From the NCBI GenBank assembly GCA_017642885.1, contig JAEPOM010000007.1, positions 99,764 to 163,763 on the forward strand: a DNA stretch of 64,000 nucleotides, in the 5' to 3' direction. Made by a program: the position numbers and the translations under genes. How positions within the stretch are numbered: position 1 is the first letter of the stretch; each line of letters starts with the position of its first letter. The notes beneath the pieces are model-generated. The model saw only the letters and a program-made list of their open reading frames with translations. It did not search any database and was not told the DNA's origin. This stretch comes from Henriciella sp. GTDB taxonomy: Bacteria > Pseudomonadota > Alphaproteobacteria > Caulobacterales > Hyphomonadaceae. Shown here in pieces: positions 1-7,530 of this stretch.

Positions 1-1712
1 CGGGCCAGCTCAATGCGTTCGCCTTCGGTCAGTTCCGATCCAACGTCCCCGTCGAAGAAGCCGCCGGCCGCTCCGACCGACTGCAATTCCTCAAGACGCT
101 GCTGCGACTGTGTCAGACGGGCTTCGAGCCGCGCTTGCTCAGCGAAGAAGCGAGCCTGGGCCTCCTCGCGCATCCGATCCACAGTCTCCATCGAGCGACG
201 ACCAGGGGCCCGTGCCCGCAGGCTCATCAGCTCTGATCGACCGGACAGGCTGTCGAGTGAATTCAGGATAAAGGCTGCATTGTCAGCGAACGGGACGCCG
301 GTTTGCAGATCTAGATGAAGGCCGTCATCCAGCATATCCGCGTCCGCCAGAACGATGATATCAGCATCGACTGCGCTGGTGGCCATGTGAGGCGGCGCTT
401 CTTCTGCAGCGGCGCGCGCCAATTCCGCATAGATCGGATCATCTGGAAGATCTGGACTAGGAGCCCCATCCGGAAAAGCGCTTATCAACGCTCCGGTGAG
501 GCGCACAGCGAGGGGTGCAGCGCCGATATCGCTCGCTTGATACAAGGCAATGGCATCGCCCGCGGAGAGATCCATAGCGGCCCGTTCAGGGTCCATGTCG
601 CTTGGCGCGGGACCGGTGCGCATCAGGATTTCGCGAACGCCTGGGGCAGTGTCGCTGAGGATGAGCCGCCCCGGCGCGCCCAGGTTGACGCTTCTCGCGA
701 TATCCGCCGTGACGATATTGGTAGGTGACATCAAACCCGGCGGTACAGCCAGAAACAGTGGATGCTGCAGGATGGTGGTACGGCCATCGCCTGTATCGGC
801 TTCAATCGAGAGGGCGGTTTCTGTATCTGCGATTGCCGCCTCGCCGAGGCGGATGCCCCACGCTCCTGAAAAGTGATCAAGGTCCGATCGAACCTGCCGA
901 TTGGTCATGTTGAACGGGCCGGTGCCCTGCGCCGTCTTCGCCGCAGGATCCAGCAGTATGAGGGCGCGGCCTGTGCGCAGAATAAACTGGTCGATCTGCC
1001 ACAGCTGCCATTCCGTGAGCTCCGGCGGGTGCACCAGCATCAGAATATCAATCTCGCCCGGTAGCTCGACGAAATTCTCTTCGATGGGTTCGATCAGGAA
1101 ATTCTTGCCCATCTCTCTTCGGATGGCATAGCCGGTTTCCTCGGTCAGGGCGTTCATGCCCGGCAGGGTCGAGAGGAGGCCGATCCGCGCGGGCTCAGGC
1201 CGGTCGAGGCGCGAGAGCATGCGCGTAATATCGTATTCGAGGCTGGTCTCCTGTTCGGGGGCCAGGAATGGGATCACGCGCTCATCATCGACCGCGTTTC
1301 GACCGATCAACCCGAAATAGAGGGGGTCACCGCCATTGGTGTCGACAGCGACAAGGCCAGCGGCGAGGGCTTCATCCTCGGCTTCGGAGAACGGGGCCGG
1401 ATCGATCTCACGCACGCGCACATTCGAACCGCCCAGCGTCTGGTAGGCGTCCAGCAACTCCCTGACGCGGACGGCATAGGCGCGCACGACCGGGAATTCC
1501 TGACCGACATCGCGTGTGTAAACGAAGGTCAGATCTATCGGTTCAGCAAGATCAGAGAGGGTCGTCCGGGTTCCATCTGACAGCGTATAAAGCTGGTTCT
1601 CTGTGAAGTCGGCGCGCGCAGAGGATAGCCAGATTTGTGCGAGCAAGTTCGCACCAGCGAAAATCGCGATCAGCAGCGCACTGGCGGTTAGGAGGTATCG
1701 GTGCGGGCTCAT
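1..1712 (-). CDS. GldG-like ABC transporter auxiliary protein (3' end outside window)
   Basis: I translated this frame from the reverse strand. It starts at an ATG that overlaps the stop of the upstream permease gene (ATGA) and stays open for about 570 codons to the window edge, so the C-terminus is missing. Residues 6-27 form a membrane anchor, followed by DFTENQLYTLSDGT (about 35-48), a characteristic start of the periplasmic domain in GldG-type proteins (ABC_transp_aux family). Near the truncated end is a charged, probably coiled-coil stretch (REEAQARFFAEQARLEARL). In gliding bacteria GldG works with GldF and GldA; in proteobacteria the substrate is unknown. Third gene of an overlapping three-gene ABC operon. 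Family is fairly sure, substrate is not. Confidence 0.8.
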   Translation of the reverse strand, partial: MSPHRYLLTASALLIAIFAGANLLAQIWLSSARADFTENQLYTLSDGTRTTLSDLAEPIDLTFVYTRDVGQEFPVVRAYAVRVRELLDAYQTLGGSNVRVREIDPAPFSEAEDEALAAGLVAVDTNGGDPLYFGLIGRNAVDDERVIPFLAPEQETSLEYDITRMLSRLDRPEPARIGLLSTLPGMNALTEETGYAIRREMGKNFLIEPIEENFVELPGEIDILMLVHPPELTEWQLWQIDQFILRTGRALILLDPAAKTAQGTGPFNMTNRQVRSDLDHFSGAWGIRLGEAAIADTETALSIEADTGDGRTTILQHPLFLAVPPGLMSPTNIVTADIARSVNLGAPGRLILSDTAPGVREILMRTGPAPSDMDPERAAMDLSAGDAIALYQASDIGAAPLAVRLTGALISAFPDGAPSPDLPDDPIYAELARAAAEEAPPHMATSAVDADIIVLADADMLDDGLHLDLQTGVPFADNAAFILNSLDSLSGRSELMSLRARAPGRRSMETVDRMREEAQARFFAEQARLEARLTQSQQRLEELQSVGAAGGFFDGDVGSELTEGERIELA

Positions 1713-2470
1713 TGAGCGCCTGCCCGTCTTTGCGCTACAAACAGCGTGTTGAGCGCGATGCAGAGTGTCGTAAAGCCCAGGAAGAAGAATAGCCCCCTAA
1801 GTTCAAGCACACCGCGCTGCGCCGTTTCGAAGTGCGTCAGGAAGGAGAATTGCGCGACCGCGTCTCCCGCGCTCGGGCCGAGCCAGTCTGCGACAGCGCC
1901 AGAGACGAGCGGCCATCCTGCGGCGGTCAGTATGAATGCGATCAGGACGCCAATGACGAACGCCAGAACAGCGCTCCGGGTCAGCGCGGAAACTGCGGCA
2001 CCAATCGCGAGGTAGGCGCCCGCCATGATAAGGCTGACAAAATAAGTCAGCGCGATTGCGGCATTATCCGCCGGGCCGAGAATATTGACGGTGATCCACC
2101 AGGGAAAGGTCAGGATCAGCGCGAAGGCAGCAACGCTCCAGGCCGCCAGCAGCTTACCAATGACAAGGCCAGGCAGGTTCACAGGCAGGGACAGAAGAAG
2201 TTCCGCCGTCCCGGAATTGGTTTCTTCCGCCCAGAGCCGCATGGCGAGCGCCGGCATGAACATCATGAACAGCCAGGGGTGCCAGTAAAAGAACGGTCCA
2301 AGGTCTGCCGCGCCTGTGTCGAAAAAGCGCGACAGGTCCCAGGTGAATATGCCGAGGACAAGCAGGAAAATCGCGATGAACACATAAGCGAGCGGCGTCG
2401 CGAAATAGGCAGAGATCTCGCGCCGCCAAGCGGCTTTGATGCTAGCCATGGTCCCCGTCCAATCCATCAC
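1709..2470 (-). CDS. ABC-2 type permease, GldF-like
   Basis: This 253-residue integral membrane protein has about six hydrophobic segments, starting with YVFIAIFLLVLGIFTW near residue 30. It carries the MRLWAEETNSGTAELLLSLP region typical of the ABC-2 permeases that pair with GldA-type ATPases. It would form the membrane channel for the ATPase encoded just upstream. Its start overlaps the ATPase stop and its stop overlaps the start of the GldG-like gene, so the three are almost certainly co-transcribed and translationally coupled. Substrate unknown. Confidence 0.85.
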   Translation of the reverse strand: MMDWTGTMASIKAAWRREISAYFATPLAYVFIAIFLLVLGIFTWDLSRFFDTGAADLGPFFYWHPWLFMMFMPALAMRLWAEETNSGTAELLLSLPVNLPGLVIGKLLAAWSVAAFALILTFPWWITVNILGPADNAAIALTYFVSLIMAGAYLAIGAAVSALTRSAVLAFVIGVLIAFILTAAGWPLVSGAVADWLGPSAGDAVAQFSFLTHFETAQRGVLELRGLFFFLGFTTLCIALNTLFVAQRRAGAQ

Positions 2471-3195
2471 TTCGCTCCCGCTTCGTGGCTATTGGCGAGG
2501 GAGATGAACACCTCTTCCAATCCACCGGGTTTCCGGTTTTCCAGCGCCTGCGGCGTATCGTCGGCGACCATCATACCATTGTTGATGACGAGGACGCGTG
2601 AGCACATGGCTGGTACTTCTTCGAGCGTGTGCGTGGAAATGACGATGGCTTTGGTCGGCGCCATGCGGGCGACCAGAGCCCGAACAGCCCGTTTCTGGAT
2701 CGGATCAAGGCCGTCGGTAGGCTCGTCGAGCAACAGGATTGGCGGGTCATTTACGAGTGCGGCAGCCAGACCCACTCGTCGACGATACCCTTTCGATAGC
2801 GAGCCGATAGATTGATTGGCAACATCCGCGATGCGGGCATCTGCAATGACGCGGTCGACGGCGTCATTGCGCCCCGATCGGTTGAGGCCATGCGTGTCCG
2901 CGATGAACCTCAGAAATGCGAGCGGCGTCATATCGCGATAGAGCGGCGCGCCCTCGGGAAGATAGCCGATCTGGCTTTGTGCCTCACGGCGCTCAGATAC
3001 GATGGAGTGGCCATTCAGGACGGCGTCTCCTGAATCAGGTTCCAGCACACCGGAGATCATCCGCATGGTTGTAGACTTGCCAGCGCCGTTCTGACCGAGA
3101 AAGCCGAGCACCTCGCCTTTTTGCAAACTGAACGTCAGGGCAGAGACTGCAACATTGTCGCCGAATGCCTTATTTAGGTTTTTCAGTTCAAGCAT
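2467..3195 (-). CDS. ABC transporter ATP-binding protein, GldA-like
   Basis: A complete 242-residue ABC ATPase: Walker A GQNGAGKST (34-42), a Q-loop region near IGYLPE, signature LSKGY (133-137), Walker B ILLLDEP (153-159) and a switch histidine in ISTHTLEE. The closest family is the NatA/GldA/CcmA-type exporter ATPases. It is first in the operon and should energise the permease and GldG-like protein downstream. The start follows an AT-richer spacer; no clear promoter was identified. Confidence 0.88.
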   Translation of the reverse strand: MLELKNLNKAFGDNVAVSALTFSLQKGEVLGFLGQNGAGKSTTMRMISGVLEPDSGDAVLNGHSIVSERREAQSQIGYLPEGAPLYRDMTPLAFLRFIADTHGLNRSGRNDAVDRVIADARIADVANQSIGSLSKGYRRRVGLAAALVNDPPILLLDEPTDGLDPIQKRAVRALVARMAPTKAIVISTHTLEEVPAMCSRVLVINNGMMVADDTPQALENRKPGGLEEVFISLANSHEAGAK

Positions 3196-3547
3196 CAGAT
3201 CATCACAATGATTGTCCGGAACGGGCTAGCGTCATTTGTTAGAGCTGGCCAGTAAAGGGATCACGAAAACAGTGCAGCTAAATTTCCGTTCATGCGCAAG
3301 ATAATGCGCGGAAGCCGCTATGTTTTTTGACTGTGATGGAAGGAAAGTGTGTGTCGAGCGGCTCAAAACAGTCGCCCCGGGGGGCTGGGGGGGCTGATGG
3401 GTCCGGAATGACTGCTAGACTTCGCCGCCCGACAATTGCAAACTGATCGTAATCGGTGGTCGATACAAGGCATGATTGGGGCAAATCTGCCCTATTCTGC
3501 ATTAAAATTACTTCACTCAGGAAAGAACTGTCCCGAATATTAACCAC
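3196..3547. other. Intergenic region with G-rich tract
   Basis: This 352-base gap separates the divergent gldA-like and DUF2794 genes and should hold both promoters. I see no convincing gene in it; the open frame on the minus strand at 3290-3778 runs antisense through the DUF2794 gene and looks spurious. The plus strand at 3379-3401 has G-runs of 6, 7 and 3 separated by CT and CTGAT, which could form a G-quadruplex. No clear terminator or known riboswitch was seen. Confidence 0.5.
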
Positions 3548-3886
3548 ATGGCTCACGTTACACCACTCAAGAATACTCGCCGGAAACCCAATGTTGCGTT
3601 CCAACGTAATGAAATGAATGTGATTCTGGATGTCTACGGGCGCCTGGTTATGGCAGGTCAGGCAAAGGACTACGCGATCGGGATACACAAGGATCAGGCG
3701 GTGTTCGCGATCTTCAGACGGCATGCGGAAACCCCGAACTGGACCATCGTGAAGACACCTGCGCTGGCGCGTATGCAAGGCGCTTACGCGGTTCTCGGGG
3801 CGCAGGGTCAGATCCTCAAGCGCGGACGTGAGCTCGAGCAGGTACTGAGTGTCTTTGAAACCCGAAAGTTCGAGATCGTTCGCTGA
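3548..3886 (+). CDS. DUF2794 family protein
   Basis: The 112-residue product matches my memory of the alphaproteobacterial DUF2794 family: a short basic N-terminus, then ILDVYGRLVMAGQAKDYAIG, an AVFAIFRRHAE block and GAYAVLGAQGQILKRG near the C-terminus. The function of this family is unknown. No signal peptide or membrane segment is visible, so it is probably cytoplasmic. The ribosome-binding site before the ATG is weak; I kept this start because a later ATG (3614) would cut into the family's N-terminal region. Its stop directly abuts the stop of the convergent chrR-like gene. Confidence 0.75.
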   Translation: MAHVTPLKNTRRKPNVAFQRNEMNVILDVYGRLVMAGQAKDYAIGIHKDQAVFAIFRRHAETPNWTIVKTPALARMQGAYAVLGAQGQILKRGRELEQVLSVFETRKFEIVR

Positions 3887-4558
3887 TTACTGACCGATCA
3901 GACGCTGAACCAAGCCCATCATGCCGGTAAACTTCAAGCCACCATCGCGAACCGCTAGGGCAAAACAAACCCCGTCCATGTCACCGGTTGGCTGGTGCGT
4001 GTCTTCCGGGCCATTCACACTGATATCGCCGGGCCCAAAGCTGCCGCTCTCATCTGAGAACCCGCCGGAAACAACCAGCGTGAACTCACTGCCCTTGTGA
4101 CTGTGACGCGGCACCGTGCAGCCTGGCTCGATGCGGTAAAGCTCGATTTCAGCCTGGCTGTTCGCCTCTAGACGTAAGCGGCGGATACCGCGAGTCAGGG
4201 TCTGCCACTTGTTAGACTGAAAAGACTGTAACGCTGTTTCTCGCAGCGGTTCCGGAAGCGCGAGGAACTCATCAAGTCCTTCATTCGCGTGATGCACGGC
4301 TAAGTCTGAACTCGCGCGAGATGCTTCGAAAGCATCAATCATGGCCATCGCTGTGGCAGCTGCACCTTTGCTCAGCTCAGCGCTTTGCTCTGACTCAAGG
4401 AATATTCCGGCAATCGATTCGGCGCGCGCAACTGCACGGCTGACATCCGGACGCAAAGCCGCTTGCGTCTCGACCAGAAGGCAGAAAGCAGGGTCGAGGC
4501 ATCCGGCTGCGTAGCTCGAATACACTTCTCCAAAATCATTCAATTGCGCTTTGCCCAT
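3887..4558 (-). CDS. chrR: ChrR-like anti-sigma factor with cupin domain
   Basis: ChrR-family proteins bind and inhibit an ECF sigma factor through an N-terminal domain and carry a C-terminal cupin. Here the N-terminal domain (about 1-95) keeps the YAAGCLDPAF core but lacks the H/H/C/C zinc ligands known in Rhodobacter ChrR: the expected HxxxCxxC stretch reads QAALRPDV. The cupin (about 125-223) keeps its metal ligands in PRHSHKGSE and the histidine of EDTHQP. The sigma gene lies just upstream on the same strand. I chose the ATG at 4558 (MGKAQL) because it matches where the family begins; an in-frame TTG at 4630 would add 24 residues. Family call is good; signal response is uncertain without the zinc site. 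Confidence 0.8.
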   Translation of the reverse strand: MGKAQLNDFGEVYSSYAAGCLDPAFCLLVETQAALRPDVSRAVARAESIAGIFLESEQSAELSKGAAATAMAMIDAFEASRASSDLAVHHANEGLDEFLALPEPLRETALQSFQSNKWQTLTRGIRRLRLEANSQAEIELYRIEPGCTVPRHSHKGSEFTLVVSGGFSDESGSFGPGDISVNGPEDTHQPTGDMDGVCFALAVRDGGLKFTGMMGLVQRLIGQ

Positions 4559-4657
4559 TGGCTCGGAACGCTCCGTAAAGTTTCGTGTTCTATACGCCGA
4601 TATTGTTGGATCTTCGTTATCGTCAAGCAAATGCAGCTCCAGATTGCAGCGATAAGC

Positions 4658-5317
4658 TCAATGATCGCGTTCGAGTGTTCCCCGCAAACGCAGGAATGCC
4701 AGTCGAATTCGCGACTTAACCGTGCCGAGAGGCAGGTCGAATTTTTTGGCAATCTCGGAATGTGAAAGCCCTTCATAGAACGCTGCTTTCAGAAGAATGA
4801 TCTGTTCCTCAGGAAGCGTGTCCATGGCTGTGCGAACCTGCGCTTCGATTTGAGCGCGATTGACGGTGATGTCTGGCTGCTCCGATTCTGCCGGCTGCAG
4901 CATTGGGTCTTCAGCATCCAGGTCCGGCTTGTTGAGACGTCGTAGCGTGTCGATCCGGCGGTTGCGCGCAATCCGGAAGATCCAGGTCGAGACAGAGGCC
5001 TGACGACGATCGTACTGTTCAGCCTTGCGCCAGACATTCAGCATCACATCCTGCATGATTTCCTCAGCGCTTGACGCTTCGCTGCCGAGTCGGATCAGGT
5101 AGCTTTTGAGACGGGGTGCGAAGTACTCAAAGACTTCAGAAAAGGCCGCGCGTGATCTCGCGCTGGCGATTTGCTCCACGCAATCGGCCAGACGATCCCG
5201 TTCAGTCGGGTCGCTTCCTGTCATGTCGAGGGACACAGATTTCCCCTGTTCAGTTTCGCACTCGTATAAAGCGCGCTTCTGATTTGGATTGCAACCTTTG
5301 CGATACAACAAGTTCAT
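4658..5317 (-). CDS. rpoE: ECF RNA polymerase sigma factor, RpoE-like
   Basis: The 219-residue product has sigma region 2 (VFEYFAPRLKSYL, EEIMQDVMLNVWRKAEQYD, WIFRIARNRRIDTLRR) and region 4 with a helix-turn-helix near the C-terminus (GLSHSEIAKKFDLPLGTVKSR). Paired with a ChrR-like gene, it belongs to the type of sigma that in Rhodobacter answers singlet oxygen; that role is inferred from family and neighbour only. The first 31 residues may not be translated: a second in-frame ATG at 5224 begins MTGSDPTERD. Neither start has a strong Shine-Dalgarno. I did not find a convincing autoregulatory promoter motif upstream. Confidence 0.88.
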   Translation of the reverse strand: MNLLYRKGCNPNQKRALYECETEQGKSVSLDMTGSDPTERDRLADCVEQIASARSRAAFSEVFEYFAPRLKSYLIRLGSEASSAEEIMQDVMLNVWRKAEQYDRRQASVSTWIFRIARNRRIDTLRRLNKPDLDAEDPMLQPAESEQPDITVNRAQIEAQVRTAMDTLPEEQIILLKAAFYEGLSHSEIAKKFDLPLGTVKSRIRLAFLRLRGTLERDH

Positions 5318-5416
5318 AATCGCCCGTTAATCTGGTGTGTCTTATTTCAGCCCCAAGACTGTTACAGAAGAATCTCGCGTTAGGCTAGATATCTTATCGT
5401 ATGTAGGAGAATATAT

Positions 5417-5917
5417 ATGTTGCGCCAATCTCTGGTCGTTCTGGGCTCGTTGACGATGTTTGGTTCGCTAGCGGCATCTGCCGCTCCGACCGTTGTGCGG
5501 CAGTACACCGACTGGGTCGTCTTCACCGAAGATGTCGGTGGTGAGCGCCTGTGCTACGCAGCCACCCAGGCGACGGACAAGGCACCGAGATCTGCAGATC
5601 ATGGCGATGTCTGGTTTTATGTTTCCAACTGGCGCTCCGGCAAGGCGCGAAACCAGCCAAGCCTGAAGGTCGGCTACGAGTTGCGCGGCGATCTTCCAGG
5701 AAAGGCCAAGATTGGTCGTTCTGACTGGTCGATGTTCGGCGTTGGTCGCGAAGCCTTTGCGCAAGACGCGGATGATGCGCCATTGGTGCGACAGCTTAAG
5801 CGTGGGAGCGAACTGCGCGTGGAGGCTACGTCCGCGCGCAACACGCGTGTGACCTATCATTTCTCGCTGAAAGGGTCTTCCAATGCGATAGATAGAGCTA
5901 ATTCTATCTGCCGTTGA
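5417..5917 (+). CDS. Exported IalB-like protein
   Basis: A 166-residue secreted protein with a signal peptide (1-22, cleavage after AASA). The mature part begins with YTDWVVFTEDVGGERLCYAA, the pattern of invasion-associated locus B (IalB) proteins, and has two cysteines (one there, one two residues from the end) that could form a disulfide. IalB-type proteins are periplasmic or outer-membrane associated, and their biochemical role is unclear outside Bartonella. GTAGGAG lies about 9 bases before the ATG, supporting the start. It is divergent from the sigma gene, so the 99-base gap probably carries promoters for both; whether the sigma controls it cannot be told. Confidence 0.7.
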   Translation: MLRQSLVVLGSLTMFGSLAASAAPTVVRQYTDWVVFTEDVGGERLCYAATQATDKAPRSADHGDVWFYVSNWRSGKARNQPSLKVGYELRGDLPGKAKIGRSDWSMFGVGREAFAQDADDAPLVRQLKRGSELRVEATSARNTRVTYHFSLKGSSNAIDRANSICR

Positions 5918-6019
5918 ATGTGCGCCCTGAGGCCCGAAAACCAGCGATTTTTGCGTCCTGTTAACTGAGATATGGAACACTTCGCCTGCTTTATATAAAA
6001 ATAATTGGAGCGGGCGAAA

Positions 6020-7267
6020 ATGAGTAAACTAGGGGCGCGGGGGATATTCTCCCGGTTCAGCCTGGTCGTGGCAGTGAGCCTCGGCCTCGCGAGCGCAGCG
6101 CATGCTGCAAACAATCTGACTGAAGCCGGGGTTTCAGTCTCCAACACATTCGAACTGAGCTATAGCGTCTCGGGAACGACCCAACCGGTCATCACAAACG
6201 ATAATGTGAGTCCGCCGGTCGGAGCAGTTGTGCAGGGTTCGCCAACTGTATTCACGGTTGACCGGAAAGTGGACTTCATTGTCACGGCCACGAACTCGAC
6301 GCTCACCTCAGCGCCAAACACGAACGCCACATTGACGTTTGAAGTGCTGAATGAAGGCAATGACACATCCGCCTATTCCTTCTCAGTAGATGATTTGGAT
6401 GCAGGTGGGACAACGTTTGACGCAACGTCCCTGGTCGTTCGCTACCTCGTGGATGCAAACGATAACGGCTTGGCAGACGATGGCGGATATACAACCATCA
6501 CGCAGACCCCGATCGGGACCGCCGCGGGCTCCGCATTTATTACGGGTGATGTCCCGAAAGGCGTCCTGGTTTTTGTCCAAGTGCAGGGCACGATCGATGC
6601 ATCTGTGTCGGACGCTTTCACCGACGACATAACTCTGGTGGCTGAAGCGCGTGATCCTACGGCCTTCCTGAACGAGGCATCCACGACACCAGCTGCTGTT
6701 ACCACAGCGACCGGCGGTGCGAATGTGCTGACAGGCTCGGCGCAGAACGTTCTCGCCGATGGAACCGGAGTCGCGGCAGCTGAAGCGGCAGGTGATGCAG
6801 ATGGCTTGTTTGCTGCCACCGGCATCATCCGGGTTGAGTCAGCAAGTCTGGCTGCATCCAAAACCGTGACTGTGGTGAAGGAGCCCGACATCGCGGATCC
6901 GTTTGTCGCTTTGACAGATTGTGCCACAGCGACGGCGGTCGCGGGCGCTAAAGCGGTGCCAGGATCTTGCGTCGAATACGTCATTCAAGTGCAAAATAAT
7001 GGTGCAACGGCGACGGCAACAAACCTGGTGATCGACGATATCCTTCCTGCTGAGGTCACATTCGTTGGGGCGTCTCTCGCTACGACTACCACGACCGGAT
7101 TCGCCGACGATACAGGCGTCGCGGGTGCTGGTCCGGTGCTGAGCGCACCGAGTACGCCAGCGGACAGCGATTGTGACGGAACAACGAATTGCGTCATCCA
7201 ATTATCAGACGCAGTCCTGGCTGCAGGAGAAGTTGGGCAGATCATTATTCGAGCCGCAGTTAAGTAG
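6020..7267 (+). CDS. Exported DUF11-type surface protein
   Basis: A 415-residue protein with a signal peptide (1-29, AHA cleavage) and a Thr/Ala/Asp-rich beta-sandwich body. The C-terminal third (from about 315) fits a DUF11-type repeat: CVEYVIQVQNNGATATATN followed by LVIDDILPAEVTFVGASL. Such domains are found in cell-surface and adhesin-like proteins. No anchor or transmembrane segment follows, so it is probably periplasmic or surface-released. GGAGCGGG lies just before the ATG at 6020; an in-frame TTG five codons upstream is inside that site and less likely. A strong terminator follows. The larger neighbour downstream shares the theme, suggesting a functional pair. Confidence 0.7.
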   Translation: MSKLGARGIFSRFSLVVAVSLGLASAAHAANNLTEAGVSVSNTFELSYSVSGTTQPVITNDNVSPPVGAVVQGSPTVFTVDRKVDFIVTATNSTLTSAPNTNATLTFEVLNEGNDTSAYSFSVDDLDAGGTTFDATSLVVRYLVDANDNGLADDGGYTTITQTPIGTAAGSAFITGDVPKGVLVFVQVQGTIDASVSDAFTDDITLVAEARDPTAFLNEASTTPAAVTTATGGANVLTGSAQNVLADGTGVAAAEAAGDADGLFAATGIIRVESASLAASKTVTVVKEPDIADPFVALTDCATATAVAGAKAVPGSCVEYVIQVQNNGATATATNLVIDDILPAEVTFVGASLATTTTTGFADDTGVAGAGPVLSAPSTPADSDCDGTTNCVIQLSDAVLAAGEVGQIIIRAAVK

Positions 7268-7287
7268 CAGGCCTCCAATTCAAAATC

Positions 7288-7328
7288 GAAAGCCCTGGGC
7301 GTTACCGCGCTCAGGGCTTTCTTTTTTT
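7288..7328 (+). terminator. Rho-independent terminator
   Basis: A perfect 10-bp stem, GAAAGCCCTG (7288-7297) with CAGGGCTTTC (7312-7321), closes a 14-base loop and is followed by a run of T. It ends the transcript of the DUF11-type gene just upstream, so the large gene downstream needs its own promoter. Confidence 0.9.
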
Positions 7329-7381
7329 GCGAACGATCCATGCGCGCGTGTCTCTGATCAGCTTATAAGAACTGACTTTTC

Positions 7382-7415
7382 TTGAGAGATAGATCAAATT
7401 TCATCGATCTCTCAA
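7382..7415. repeat. Inverted repeat upstream of large surface-protein gene
   Basis: TTGAGAGAT (7382-7390) is repeated in inverted orientation as ATCTCTCAA (7407-7415) with a 16-base spacer; allowing one mismatch the arms extend inward by three more bases. No T-run follows, so a terminator is unlikely. It lies about 115 bases before the start of the large gene, within its probable promoter region, and could be an operator or a leader hairpin. Confidence 0.5.
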
Positions 7416-7530
7416 ATTCGATCCTAACCATAGTTCGATAGCGTCTCCTCATAAGGCGGCAACAGACCAGCCTGTGTTTAAGCGCGGACAGACCCAAAGA
7501 GGTCGGCCGCATGATGGTGGAGATAAGGGG

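Noticed and set aside
1832..2815. 327-codon open frame on the plus strand
   Set aside because: It runs antisense through the GldF- and GldA-like genes, is extremely Arg/Gln/Asp-rich and shows no family signature; a shadow of GC-rich coding DNA.
3480..3547. CtrA-type binding site (TTAA-N7-TTAA) before the DUF2794 gene
   Set aside because: Only one TTAA half-site with a poor partner is present; not enough to call.
3290..3778. 162-codon frame on the minus strand near DUF2794
   Set aside because: Antisense to the DUF2794 gene for half its length and without recognisable features.
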